In this document: piece by piece, positions 1 to 7,976 of the stretch
Position numbering within the stretch: position 1 is the first letter of the stretch
Layout: every line of letters begins with the position of its first letter
Assembly: GCF_050496765.1 (NCBI RefSeq)
Contig: NZ_JBNWEO010000013.1
Location: forward strand, 248,001 to 312,000
From: JAEVLT01 sp050496765
GTDB taxonomy: Bacteria; Bacillota; Bacilli; Bacillales; Cytobacillaceae
Length of the DNA stretch: 64,000 nt
Reading direction: 5' to 3'
Made by a program: the position numbers and the translations under genes
The notes under the pieces: generated by a model
What the model saw: only the letters and a program-made list of their open reading frames with translations
What the model was told of the DNA's origin: nothing
The model's database searches: none

Positions 1-272
1 CCTAAAAAATTGGAGAAGCGGGCATTACGGGAGCTAGTAATGACCGGTTTACCCTAAAAAATTGGAGAAGCGGGCATTACGGGAGCTAGTAATGACCGGT
101 TTGGCCTGAAAAATGGGAGAAGCAGGCATTACGGGAGCTAGTAATGACCGCTTAGGCCTGAAAAATTGGAACATTGGGCATTACGGGAGCTAGTAATGAC
201 CGATTAGACCTGAAAAATAGGAACATTGGGCATTAGAGGAGCTAGTAATGACCGGTTTACCCTAAAAAATTA
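1..272. repeat. 52-bp tandem repeat array, truncated by window edge
   Basis: Five full units start at 1, 53, 105, 157 and 209, and a partial unit at 261; the period is exactly 52 bp. Units 1 and 2 are nearly identical and later units diverge. Each unit holds an imperfect palindrome, CATTAC and GTAATG around the 8-base loop GGGAGCTA, so the array is a row of evenly spaced potential hairpins. The array probably continues left of the window. The repeats are too uniform to be repeat plus spacer, so this is not a CRISPR. No coding function is evident. Confidence 0.9.
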
Positions 273-290
273 TAAGAAAAACCGGGCAAA

Positions 291-463
291 AGCCGCCGCC
301 CGTCCCTTTTTAGTTTGGCCGTTATGGAATAAATTCCTTGCATGTATACTTTTCATGTCACAGATTCATGATTTTGGTCAAAAAGATTCGTTTCAGAATA
401 TTGGAATCCATGTCTTACTCTTCAGGCAATCGTTAAAAAGGGGCAACATATAAATTCTGATAT
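291..463 (+). repeat. Dispersed repeat family 2, copy 1
   Basis: This stretch aligns with 20711-20934 in the same orientation. Shared blocks include CCTTTTTAGTTTGG, TTATGGAATAAATT, TATACTTTTCAT, GATTTTGGTCAAAAA, TTTCAGAATATTGGA, CCATGTCTTACTCTT and ACATATAAATTCTG, with indels between blocks. It may be a degenerate miniature element or an IS remnant. The ORF that crosses it is not convincing. Confidence 0.7.
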
Positions 464-469
464 TATAAA

Positions 470-611
470 GAAAACTCGCCGATTGGCGAGCCTTTAGCGA
501 AGACAGAGGCGTAGTTGAATTTATCACGCTCGTATACCTGCAACATCCTGTGGCACTCGCCTGACTAGGACGTCCTGTCCATCGTCCGTTCAGAATTTAT
601 CCATATAAATT
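470..611 (+). repeat. Dispersed structured repeat family 1, copy A
   Basis: One of three copies (also 43304-43446 and 57272-57425), all in the same orientation. It contains hairpins CTCGCC-GATT-GGCGAG (475-490), GCAACA-TCC-TGTGGC (540-554, one mismatch) and GGAC-GTCCT-GTCC (568-580), and the conserved blocks AGGCGTAGTTGAATTTA and CGCCTGACTAGG. Stems change in a compensated way between copies (see findings), which points to a structure that matters as RNA or single-stranded DNA. Confidence 0.85.
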
Positions 612-623
612 AGCTAAAATAAC

Positions 624-662
624 AGAGAGCGGGCACAAGTTTCAGCCGGCTCTCTTTTTTTT
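624..662. terminator. Intrinsic terminator downstream of suhB
   Basis: Stem AGAGAGC/GCTCTCT (624-630 and 649-655) with a long T run on the plus strand and a weaker GTTATTTT tail on the minus strand. It can end suhB and any transcript entering from the repeat region on the left. Confidence 0.7.
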
Positions 663-672
663 AGGAACAAAC

Positions 673-1470
673 TTACCATTTTCCATCTTTTAGGTATTTT
701 TTTAAAATTGTTTCGTGAAGTCCAGGTTTTGCGGCAAAAACAGAATCCTTTGAAAGAAAATCCAATTTTCCGCCTCTTAAGTTGGTTACCACTCCCCCCA
801 ATTCCTCAACAATCAAGGCGCCACCGGCATAATCCCATGGCGCAAGCCTTAAGGAGATATACGCATCGACCCTGCCAGTTGCGACATAAATCAGTTCAAG
901 GGCGGCGGTTCCATATGATCTTGTCCCTCTGGCATCCCTTACAAGTGGAATCATCAGGTTGTGGTCAATTCGTTTATTTTCAACTACCCACGTCGCATTA
1001 AGGGCAATGATTGCCTCTTCCATCTTAGCTTCCTTCAGCATTGGCAAGCGTTTGCCATTTAGAAAGGCTCCCTTGCCCTTTATGGCATGGTACAGTTCAT
1101 TGTGAACAACATCATACACATATCCGATTTTTCCGATTCCGTCTTCATACACACCAAGGGAAATTGCAAAATTGCGTTGCTGATGAATAAAGTTCATTGT
1201 CCCATCAATGGGATCGAGCATCCAGACAATCCCTTTCTGCTCCTTGATCTCGTCGCCATACCCTTCTTCGCCCAAAATTTGATGATCTGGGTAGGTTTTT
1301 TTAATTTGAGTGATAAAAAATTGTTCAATTTCTTTATCCATGTTTGTCACTAAATCATTCGGATTCGATTTTGTTTGTACATTCAATGTTTTGTCAAAAG
1401 AAGAGCGAATTCGATTCCCCGCTTCCTCGGTCCATTGCTTTGCATGACGGTCAATCCTTTCCCAATCCAT
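673..1470 (-). CDS. suhB: Inositol-1-monophosphatase family protein (YktC/SuhB)
   Basis: Predicted Mg2+-dependent phosphatase of the inositol monophosphatase family, 265 residues, cytosolic. The metal-binding signatures are visible: GEEGYGD near residue 68, WMLDPIDGTMNF near 83-94, and the C-terminal WDYAGGALIVEELGG. The start has a strong ribosome site (GGGAGG) upstream of ATG. Position next to ykzI-yktB-yktA matches the B. subtilis order, where the homologue is yktC. The physiological substrate is not certain; inositol phosphate or another sugar phosphate is possible. Confidence 0.92.
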   Translation of the reverse strand: MDWERIDRHAKQWTEEAGNRIRSSFDKTLNVQTKSNPNDLVTNMDKEIEQFFITQIKKTYPDHQILGEEGYGDEIKEQKGIVWMLDPIDGTMNFIHQQRNFAISLGVYEDGIGKIGYVYDVVHNELYHAIKGKGAFLNGKRLPMLKEAKMEEAIIALNATWVVENKRIDHNLMIPLVRDARGTRSYGTAALELIYVATGRVDAYISLRLAPWDYAGGALIVEELGGVVTNLRGGKLDFLSKDSVFAAKPGLHETILKKYLKDGKW

Positions 1471-1612
1471 CCTATACCCTCCCGTAAACCATTCTTTGAA
1501 TTCCCTATGTATCCCGGCAAATAGTAAAAAGTGATATTCTAAGCTTAGTAAAAAATGATGATATCATCAACTTTTAGCTTTCCCTTGCTTGACGATTTTA
1601 CCAAAAAATAAT

Positions 1613-1646
1613 AAACGAACCCCCCTTTCTTATTAGGAGTTCGTTT
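1613..1646 (-). terminator. Intrinsic terminator after ykzI
   Basis: Read on the minus strand, AAACGAAC...GTTCGTTT forms a stem followed by ATTATTTTTT, about 75 bases past the ykzI stop. Confidence 0.6.
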
Positions 1647-1718
1647 CAAGTCGAACGATCGTGAATTGTAATTTGCTCCATTCTCCAGCTCTTCCCTTAC
1701 GTAAATCTCACGGTTTTT

Positions 1719-1916
1719 TTAAAGAGCTTTTAAACGCAACAGTTCCTGACGAATTCTTTCTAACTTTTGTTTGCATTCCTTCATTTTATCATTATTTTTT
1801 TCCGTCATCGCTTCAAATAATGTCGCCAATTCATAATCCATTTCCAGTCTCAAAACGGCGGTTCTTTCCATTTCACTCGTCTTTCTTCGAGAAGCAGTAT
1901 TCATGACTTGTCTCAT
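1719..1916 (-). CDS. ykzI: YkzI-like small protein
   Basis: Small 65-residue protein rich in Glu, Lys, Arg and Leu, predicted to be mostly helical with a possible coiled coil from about residue 20 to the end. It sits between suhB and divergent yktB exactly where B. subtilis has ykzI, so the name rests on length and synteny. The start is uncertain: ATG at 1916 has a distant GGGAGTG, and an internal ATG four codons later is possible. Function is unknown. Confidence 0.65.
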   Translation of the reverse strand: MRQVMNTASRRKTSEMERTAVLRLEMDYELATLFEAMTEKNNDKMKECKQKLERIRQELLRLKAL

Positions 1917-2183
1917 AAGGATTAGACACTCCCTTCAAAGCAATCTGGTTTTTCGAATATTTTTACTATTATAGTATGAGCAGCATTCATATGTTGCAAC
2001 AAATTTGTGCGAATACCTATATACGGCTGTTAGGCTCGATGTTTTCCGTTCAACGGCTGTTATGCTAAAATAATGGACAAGAATAGGCATGTCATTTGTG
2101 CTCCGCTGCTAAATGATTCGTTGCTTTTTTTTACCCGAAATAAGCTGCGCTAAACGTAAGATATACGGAAAGGACGGTTTACA

Positions 2184-2807
2184 TTGGAGTTTAAAGGATT
2201 TACGAAAACAGATTTTGATACCTTTCAAATCGCTGGGTTGGATGAACGGATGGAGGCCATCCGCGAAAGAATCCAGCCAAAATTCCAAACTATTGGCCAA
2301 GGGTTGACAAACGATTTATCCGTACGGATTGGGAATGAAATGTTTTTGCATATTGCAAAGCATGCAAGAAGAACCGTCAATCCGCCGAAAGATACCTGGC
2401 TGGCCATTGCTCATAATAAACGGGGATACAAACAGCATCCGCATTTCCAAGTTGGTGTGTTTGATGATCATGTCTTTGTTTGGCTTGCCTTCATTTATGA
2501 GTTGCCAAGGAAAGCAGAGATTGCCGCTAATTTTCTTGCCCATTTTGATGAGGTGGTGAAACTGATTCCAGAAAATTTTGTTATTTCCCTCGACCATATG
2601 AAAAAGGATGCGGATTCTGTTGCAAATATGGGGAAAGATGGATTGCGGAGTGCACTTGAACGCTTTCGAGATGTGAAAAAAGCGGAATTTCTTGTCGGCC
2701 GCCATATAGCAAAAGACAATCCATTGCTAAAAAACGGTCCAGCATTTGTCGATTTTGTTAAGGAAACATTCGAAACACTTGTACCATTGTACTTGATGGC
2801 TTTTTGA
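2184..2807 (+). CDS. yktB: YktB, UPF0637 family protein
   Basis: Protein of 207 residues resembling the UPF0637 (YktB) family, cytosolic and without a known reaction. Conserved stretches include FTKTDFDTFQI at the N-terminus and the central HPHFQVGVFDDHVFVWLA. Translation starts at TTG 2184 behind AAAGGACGG. It is divergent from ykzI and convergent with yktA, as in B. subtilis. A terminator follows at 2852-2873. Confidence 0.85.
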   Translation: MEFKGFTKTDFDTFQIAGLDERMEAIRERIQPKFQTIGQGLTNDLSVRIGNEMFLHIAKHARRTVNPPKDTWLAIAHNKRGYKQHPHFQVGVFDDHVFVWLAFIYELPRKAEIAANFLAHFDEVVKLIPENFVISLDHMKKDADSVANMGKDGLRSALERFRDVKKAEFLVGRHIAKDNPLLKNGPAFVDFVKETFETLVPLYLMAF

Positions 2808-2851
2808 ATTAATTTGGACAAAGTTTAGATTTCGGAGTTCAAAAAGTTAAA

Positions 2852-2878
2852 GGCGTCCAAAATCGGGCGCCTGTTTTT
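2852..2878 (+). terminator. Intrinsic terminator after yktB
   Basis: Stem AGGCGTCC/GGGCGCCT (one wobble pair) with loop AAAATC, followed by GTTTTTC; it sits directly against the yktA stop codon. Confidence 0.7.
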
Positions 2879-3150
2879 CATTTCAGCAGGATTTTCTCAT
2901 CAGCTGCCGCTTCTTTTGCTTTTTTAACTGCACGATAAGCTGAATAACCACTGATTTCTTCAAACTCGCCGCATAGTTTCTTTTCTTCCGCTTTGCTTGG
3001 GACAACTTCTTTAAACCGGCGATACGCGGACATGAGCGTTTCCCGCCGGATCCCCTTTTCATATGCTGATTCAATCGCTTCAAAAAAGTGGATCACATCA
3101 ACGATTTCCTCAGTTGTCCAACTGTAATCAATCGGATATTGGTATTCCAT
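2878..3150 (-). CDS. yktA: YktA, UPF0223 family protein
   Basis: Small acidic UPF0223-type protein, about 90 residues, with the characteristic YPIDYSWTTEEIVDVIHFF start and the VPSKAEEKKL segment near residue 50. I place the start at ATG 3150, behind CAGGTG; a GTG three codons upstream (3159) is the alternative. No enzymatic motif is visible. It lies convergent to yktB as in B. subtilis. Confidence 0.85.
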   Translation of the reverse strand: MEYQYPIDYSWTTEEIVDVIHFFEAIESAYEKGIRRETLMSAYRRFKEVVPSKAEEKKLCGEFEEISGYSAYRAVKKAKEAAADEKILLK

Positions 3151-3217
3151 CTCGTTCACCTGCTTTTGTTTGATACAACAACCAATTTACCGTTAAATCA
3201 TGGCAAACGCAAGAAGG

Positions 3218-4177
3218 TCAGTTCCCCCAGTTTGACCGGATCCGCTCAGCATCCGTTATCATCCGGGAGATTAATTCTGCCACCGTAGGAACATCGTTGA
3301 TTAACCCCATCACCTGGCCAGCCCAGGCAAAACCTTCATCCTCTATCCCATCCTGAATAAATCGTTTATTTGCCTCCCCGCTAATGAATGAACGAAGATC
3401 CTCATAAGTGCCGCCATTCTTCTCAATTTCAAGAATTTTTTCTGTCCAGCGGCCTGCGATTGCCCTGGCTGGTGCACCGAGTGACCGCTTGACGACAACG
3501 GTATCGGTTTCATTCCCGTTAATCAGTTTCTTTTTATAGGCATCACATGCATGGACGCATTCTTTTGTTGCAATGAACCTTGTCCCCATCTCAATTCCGT
3601 CAGCACCTAAACTAAGAGCCGCCATTAGTCCCCGGCCATCCCCTATGCCTCCTGAAGCAATTACTGGTATGGAAACGGCGTCGACAACTTTCGGAATGAG
3701 TACGACGGTTCCAACATCATCCCTCCCTAAATGGCCGCCTCCTTCCTGGCCGACAACCATAACGGCATCTGCTCCTAATTCTTCTGCCTTTATCGCCTGT
3801 CTTTTGGCAGCAACCAGAACAAGCTTCTTCGCTTTCGTTCCTTTCAATTGTTCAAAAATGGGTGCCGGATTTCCCCCTGTCATGATAATTACCGGAACCT
3901 CTTCTTCAATTGCAATTTCAAGAAAATCTTGAAATGATCTGCCATGCTGACCGATGGCAAAATTAACCCCAAACGGATTAACGGTCATCGATTTTACTTT
4001 CTGTATTTCCTTTCGAAGCAGCTCGGGCTCATCAAGCGACATGGCTGTTATTTGACCAAGCCCGCCGGCATTTGAAACGGCGGCCGCAAGCTCTGAATAG
4101 GCGAGATGGGCAAGCCCTCCTTGAATAATTGGATAGCGAATCCCAAGCAATTTCGTCACCCTTGTTTCCCAGTTCAT
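3218..4177 (-). CDS. Nitronate monooxygenase / FabK-like flavoprotein
   Basis: FMN-dependent TIM-barrel protein of the 2-nitropropane dioxygenase family, about 319 residues from the start chosen here. Signatures are the N-terminal RYPIIQGGLAHLAYSELAAA, the phosphate-binding GQEGGGHLGRDDVGT and SIPVIASGGIGDGRG. The start is ATG 4177, which has GAGGGGGAG just upstream; a longer reading to 4255 would add 26 unconserved residues. Members oxidise alkyl nitronates or act as enoyl-ACP reductase (FabK); the sequence alone does not separate these, though the enclosed GGHLGR is shared by both. The IS110 element lies directly upstream. Confidence 0.8.
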   Translation of the reverse strand: MNWETRVTKLLGIRYPIIQGGLAHLAYSELAAAVSNAGGLGQITAMSLDEPELLRKEIQKVKSMTVNPFGVNFAIGQHGRSFQDFLEIAIEEEVPVIIMTGGNPAPIFEQLKGTKAKKLVLVAAKRQAIKAEELGADAVMVVGQEGGGHLGRDDVGTVVLIPKVVDAVSIPVIASGGIGDGRGLMAALSLGADGIEMGTRFIATKECVHACDAYKKKLINGNETDTVVVKRSLGAPARAIAGRWTEKILEIEKNGGTYEDLRSFISGEANKRFIQDGIEDEGFAWAGQVMGLINDVPTVAELISRMITDAERIRSNWGN

Positions 4178-4262
4178 TCGTTCTCCCCCTCGTATATTAT
4201 GTTTAGGCCCTTTTTTAAGAGCCCATAATTTCCTACTTTTCCTGTAATAATTCATTCAAATC

Positions 4263-4517
4263 TCTTGGGTGTCCCGAGATATTTCTAGATAATGAGATTA
4301 GGATCATTTGGGACAATTCTTTTTCCCCCTGTGGGCTTAACCACATTTTAAGACTGTTTCTCAGTGTACGTGCGGTGCTTCCTACTCGCAGGCTGTTCTC
4401 CCTGAATCTCGAACCTAGAGGATAGTAGCTCTAGGGCGGCTTTCGAATCAGGGCAAGTTCTGATACACGAGGTTGCTGGTCGGCGTTCACACTAGAGATA
4501 TCTCAGGGCATCCAAGA
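4263..4517 (+). ncRNA. Putative structured RNA in IS110 left region (bridge-RNA candidate)
   Basis: The segment is closed by 26-nt arms at 4263-4288 and 4492-4517 that can pair with 22 Watson-Crick pairs, three G-U wobbles and one mismatch. Inside lies a hairpin CCTAGAG/CTCTAGG (4413-4434 region) within an outer stem CCCTGA/TCAGGG (4400-4405, 4448-4453). IS110-family recombinases are known to use a non-coding bridge RNA from the element end; assigning this region that role is inference. Confidence 0.5.
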
Positions 4518-4557
4518 AAAACACCAATGATTCTAATTTGAAAGGAGGGGACAACCC

Positions 4558-5793
4558 ATGAAATTATTTGTTGGTTTAGATATTAGTTCTTTTGATATTA
4601 AAGTTTGTATTTTGGACGATGAAGGAGAAAAGCTTACATCCTTTACCGTCTCTAACGATCTTCCAGGCGCCATGCAACTGCGAGATCATATTCTAGATTG
4701 CACCATGAACAAAAATGTTCAAGCATTAAAAATTGGATTAGAATCTACGTCCGTTTATAGTTTTCACCCATCCATGTTTTTGCATAATGATGAATCACTA
4801 AAGAGCCTTGGTGCCAAGGTTTTTGTCATGAATCCCAAACAGATTGCCAATTTTAAGAAAAGCTATTCGGATATGGATAAGACAGATGAGATTGATGCTT
4901 TTGTGATAGCTGACTATCTTCGTTTTGGGCGTAATTCCATGTCCGTGGTAAAGGAAGAACAGTATATTGCCTTACAACAATTGACTCGTTCTCGTTACCA
5001 ACTCATCCATCAAGTGACTAAAGAGAAACAACATTTCTTACAACACTTGAATTTTAAATGTAATACCTTTTCTCAAGAGGTGGATTCATCCGTTTTTGGG
5101 AACGCCATGATGGAAATGTTCTCAGAAAAGTTCAGCCTAGATGAACTAGCACAAATGCCGTTAGAAGATTTGGCCGGTTTTCTTCAGGAAAAAGGAAAAA
5201 ACCGTTTCAATGACGCAGAATGTGTAGCGAAATCCATCCAAAAGGCCGTACGTTCTTCGTATCGCTTAGATAAGGTAGTCGAAGATTCAATCGACGTTCT
5301 CCTTGGTACATCCATTGAAGTGATTAGAACACTTCAAAAACAAGTAAAGGAGATTGAAAAGGCAATCGAACGCATTATGGCTGGCTTAGAAGAGACTCAG
5401 ACTCTTCAATCCATCCCTGGTGTTGGACCTGTATTCACAGCTGGTATTATCGCTGAGATCGGTCAAATTGACCGTTTTGAAGATGAAACGAAAATAGCCA
5501 AATATGCAGGTCTGTACTGGCGAAAACACCAATCTGGACGTTTTACTGCGGATGATACTTCCCTTTCACGCAACGGAAATCAATACCTAAGATATTACTT
5601 AGTTGAAGCCGCCAACTCAGTAAGAAGGCACATTCCCGAGTATCAAGAATACTACGCGAAGAAATACAAAGAAGTACCGAAACATCAGCACAAAAGAGCA
5701 CTCGTTCTAACCGCAAGAAAATTTGTGCGTTTGGTCGATGCGCTACTACGCAATCACCAAATTTACACGCCGAAAAGGAGCGTAAATATATGA
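4558..5793 (+). CDS. IS110-family transposase
   Basis: Recombinase of 411 residues. The N-terminal RuvC-like DEDD domain begins GLDISSFD (first Asp near residue 8), with GLESTS near 62 and DKTDEIDAFVIADYL near 117. The C-terminal Tnp_20 domain has SIPGVGPVFTAGIIAEIG and QSGRF, the segment where the catalytic serine of this family sits. ATG 4558 is behind a strong AAAGGAGGGG. Length is normal for the family and the reading frame is intact, so the element may still be active. Confidence 0.93.
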   Translation: MKLFVGLDISSFDIKVCILDDEGEKLTSFTVSNDLPGAMQLRDHILDCTMNKNVQALKIGLESTSVYSFHPSMFLHNDESLKSLGAKVFVMNPKQIANFKKSYSDMDKTDEIDAFVIADYLRFGRNSMSVVKEEQYIALQQLTRSRYQLIHQVTKEKQHFLQHLNFKCNTFSQEVDSSVFGNAMMEMFSEKFSLDELAQMPLEDLAGFLQEKGKNRFNDAECVAKSIQKAVRSSYRLDKVVEDSIDVLLGTSIEVIRTLQKQVKEIEKAIERIMAGLEETQTLQSIPGVGPVFTAGIIAEIGQIDRFEDETKIAKYAGLYWRKHQSGRFTADDTSLSRNGNQYLRYYLVEAANSVRRHIPEYQEYYAKKYKEVPKHQHKRALVLTARKFVRLVDALLRNHQIYTPKRSVNI

Positions 5794-5825
5794 CGCATAT
5801 GCGCTAATAAATCCTTTTGCTAATT

Positions 5826-5858
5826 CCAGTAAATCCCAAAATTTTACTGGTTTAGTTT
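5826..5858 (+). terminator. Terminator after IS110 transposase
   Basis: Stem CCAGTAAA/TTTACTGG (5826-5833, 5843-5850) followed by a T-rich tail. The rest of 5794-6142 holds the presumed IS end and the AT-rich speA promoter region, with no gene that I can support. Confidence 0.55.
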
Positions 5859-6064
5859 AGTGCTGCCTTTTTTCAGATATTTGATCCTTGATAACCAAAT
5901 AACTAATTATTTTGTGCTTGACATATTACCGCAGGACTTATTAGAATGTTGTATTTAGTAATTTCGGTTTTAAAGCGTAAGAATCCTTTTAAAAACAAAA
6001 ACTAATTGCAATCAAAACCAAAAGGGTAAAATCAAACGATTTTCTATGCACAAAGGCGGAATAA

Positions 6065-6073
6065 TGCTATAAT
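6065..6073 (+). promoter_or_regulatory. Extended -10 promoter of speA
   Basis: TG-C-TATAAT (extended -10) lies about 70 bases before the speA start codon; the -35 region (TATGCA, spacer 17) is poor, as is common with extended -10 promoters. Confidence 0.5.
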
Positions 6074-6142
6074 TTCATTTGTTTGTTTTATGGTTTAACT
6101 AAATAATTACGCGATTATCTAGTAAAGAGGTGTTACAAAACA

Positions 6143-7615
6143 TTGTCTCAATATAACACACCGTTATTCAGCGGTTTACGTGAACATGCAAAAAAAAATC
6201 CTGTACAATTCCATATTCCGGGACATAAAAAAGGTGCTGGCATTGATCCGGAATTCAGAGAGTTTATTGGCGACAACGCCCTCTCAATCGATCTTATTAA
6301 TATTGGACCGCTTGATGACCTTCACCAGCCAAAAGGGATGATCAAACAAGCACAAATCCTTGCTGCTGAAGCTTTCGGAGCGGATCATACTTTTTTTTCC
6401 GTTCAAGGGACGAGCGGAGCCATTATGGCAATGGTTATGGCAGTTTGCGGGCCGGATGATAAAATCATTGTTCCAAGAAATGTGCATAAATCGGTCATGT
6501 CAGCGATTGTCTTTTCCGGAGCCATCCCTGTATTCATTCATCCAGAGATTGATGAACAGCTCGGAATTTCGCACGGAATTACAACAGATGCCGTTGAAAA
6601 AGCCCTGGCTCAACACCCGGATGCCAAAGCAGTCCTTGTGATTAATCCAACCTACTTTGGCATTTCCGCAGATTTAAAGAAAATCGTGGAAATTTCTCAC
6701 GCCCACGGCATACCTGTTTTAGTAGATGAAGCCCATGGTGTTCACATTCATTTTCATGAAAAACTGCCGCTGTCCGCAATGCAGGCAGGAGCCGATATGG
6801 CAGCAACAAGCGTTCACAAGCTTGGCGGTTCAATGACCCAAAGTTCCATTCTTAACGTCCGTGAAGGCCTTGTTTCCGCCAAACATGTGCAATCTATCTT
6901 AAGCATGCTGACAACAACCTCTACTTCCTATTTGCTGCTTGCTTCTTTGGATGTTGCCAGAAAACGCCTGGCGACAGAAGGCAGGGAGCTGATTGACAAA
7001 ACGATTCAACTCGCGCAGTCCATTCGGGAGCGCATTAACCAACTTGATCATCTATACTGTGTCGGTGAAGAAATTCTTGGTTCAAAAGCAACTTTTGATT
7101 ATGATCCAACAAAATTAATTATCTCTGTGAAAGATTTAGGCCTGACAGGGTATGATGTAGAAAAATGGCTAAGAGAAAAATACAATATTGAAGTTGAATT
7201 ATCCGATCTTTACAACATTCTTTGCATTATTACTTTTGGTGATACGGAAACGGAAGGAGATTTGCTCGTTAAAGCTCTAAAAGACCTGGCCGATGAATGC
7301 GAACATCGAAGCGAAAAAGTTGAGCCGCTAAAAGTACTTTTACCAGACATCCCTGTTTTAGCTCTTACACCGCGCGATGCTTTTTACGCTGAAACAGAAA
7401 TCATTCCGTTTGAGGAATCAGAAGGAAGAATTATTGCCGAGTTTGTGATGGTCTATCCGCCGGGAATACCAATTTTTATACCGGGAGAAATCATTACAAA
7501 AGAAAACTTGCATTATATTCGGGAAAATCTTGAAGCCGGACTACCTGTCCAAGGACCAGAAGACGATGAATTAAAAACCATCCATGTTATTAAAGAATAC
7601 AAAGCCATTAGATAA
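6143..7615 (+). CDS. speA: Arginine decarboxylase (SpeA), Orn/Lys/Arg decarboxylase family
   Basis: PLP-dependent fold-I decarboxylase of 490 residues, catalysing arginine to agmatine, the entry to polyamine synthesis in Bacillus. It has FHIPGHKKGAG at the N-terminus, the PLP aspartate segment PVLVDEAHGVH and the Schiff-base lysine in ATSVHKLGGSMTQSS (near 225). The C-terminal domain ends with the usual YPPGIPIFIPGE. Translation starts at TTG 6143 behind AAAGAGG. Lysine or ornithine specificity cannot be excluded from sequence, but position next to SR1 and pdh matches B. subtilis speA. Confidence 0.92.
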   Translation: MSQYNTPLFSGLREHAKKNPVQFHIPGHKKGAGIDPEFREFIGDNALSIDLINIGPLDDLHQPKGMIKQAQILAAEAFGADHTFFSVQGTSGAIMAMVMAVCGPDDKIIVPRNVHKSVMSAIVFSGAIPVFIHPEIDEQLGISHGITTDAVEKALAQHPDAKAVLVINPTYFGISADLKKIVEISHAHGIPVLVDEAHGVHIHFHEKLPLSAMQAGADMAATSVHKLGGSMTQSSILNVREGLVSAKHVQSILSMLTTTSTSYLLLASLDVARKRLATEGRELIDKTIQLAQSIRERINQLDHLYCVGEEILGSKATFDYDPTKLIISVKDLGLTGYDVEKWLREKYNIEVELSDLYNILCIITFGDTETEGDLLVKALKDLADECEHRSEKVEPLKVLLPDIPVLALTPRDAFYAETEIIPFEESEGRIIAEFVMVYPPGIPIFIPGEIITKENLHYIRENLEAGLPVQGPEDDELKTIHVIKEYKAIR

Positions 7616-7617
7616 AA

Positions 7618-7646
7618 AACAGGATCCGAAAATGGATCCTGTTGTT
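7618..7646. terminator. Bidirectional terminator between speA and SR1
   Basis: Perfect stem AACAGGATCC/GGATCCTGTT (7618-7627, 7634-7643) with T-rich flanks on both strands; serves convergent speA and the SR1 RNA. Confidence 0.85.
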
Positions 7647-7650
7647 TTAA

Positions 7651-7791
7651 TTAGACTGCTTTTGTTGTATTTTTATCCCCTTCTTGACTCTGGCAGTGGT
7701 GACAGCTGCATTTTGAGTAAAGAACTGTGACTTTTTCATCTTCAAAATGATCAATCGTAGAGTTGCAAGCCTGGCATACAATTGTACCCAT
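7651..7791 (-). CDS. sr1P: SR1P-like GapA-binding peptide
   Basis: Peptide of 46 residues beginning MGTIVCQACNSTIDHFEDEK and continuing VTVLYSKCSCHHC. The MGTIVC, HFEDEKVT and LYSKC blocks match what I know of SR1P from Bacillus, with an extended tail compared with the 39-residue B. subtilis peptide. Several Cys and His residues could bind metal. ATG 7791 follows AAGGGGAATG. The gene is inside the SR1 RNA, so its synthesis should follow CcpN control. Confidence 0.8.
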   Translation of the reverse strand: MGTIVCQACNSTIDHFEDEKVTVLYSKCSCHHCQSQEGDKNTTKAV

Positions 7792-7857
7792 CTTTTCATT
7801 CCCCTTTTCTTCGTAAATGATCATACTTTTGGAAACGCTTTATTCATCTCTAACTCT

Positions 7858-7905
7858 ATAATAATATAACACATTTAATTTATCAACAGAAAATTGTATA
7901 ACATT
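7858..7905 (-). promoter_or_regulatory. SR1 promoter with two CcpN-like operators
   Basis: On the minus strand TTGATA (7886-7881), 17-bp spacer and TATTAT (7863-7858) form a SigA promoter. TGTGTTATATT (7873-7863) fits the CcpN consensus TRTGHYATAYW completely and AATGTTATACA (7905-7895) fits 10 of 11. The two sites have the same orientation and lie 32 bp apart, about three helical turns. CcpN represses SR1 and gluconeogenic genes during glycolysis in B. subtilis. Confidence 0.75.
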
Positions 7906-7940
7906 ATTATTAAAAATTACTTCTTATCAACAGTATAAAA

Positions 7941-7967
7941 AGCAGACCCCGAAGGACCTGCTTTTTT
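7941..7967 (-). terminator. Terminator of the DUF3055-like gene
   Basis: Hairpin built on AGCAG/CTGCT with a CGAA loop region, T-rich on both sides; it follows the stop of the gene at 7977-8276. Confidence 0.55.
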
Positions 7968-7976
7968 CCATTTCTT

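Larger units (their letters stand above)
4263..5850 (+). mobile_element. IS110-family insertion sequence (ends approximate)
   Basis: Contains one transposase gene (4558-5793) preceded by about 300 bp of highly structured non-coding DNA and followed by a transcription terminator. IS110 elements usually lack clear terminal inverted repeats and target duplications, so the ends are not exact. It separates the nitronate monooxygenase gene from speA. Confidence 0.75.
7618..7851 (-). ncRNA. sr1: SR1 dual-function regulatory RNA
   Basis: A transcript of about 230 nt is predicted on the minus strand from the promoter at 7858-7886 to the terminator at 7618-7643. It encodes an SR1P-like peptide and occupies the B. 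subtilis SR1 position next to speA and the pdh operon. In B. subtilis SR1 base-pairs with ahrC mRNA to inhibit its translation and also encodes SR1P, which binds GapA. I did not test pairing with ahrC here. Confidence 0.75.

Noticed and set aside
1..272. CRISPR array
   Set aside because: The 52-bp units are repeated over their whole length with no variable spacers, and there are no cas genes.
226..453. 75-residue ORF in the left non-coding region
   Set aside because: It runs through the tandem array and dispersed repeat family 2, has no ribosome site and its homologous copy at 20.7 kb does not keep the frame.
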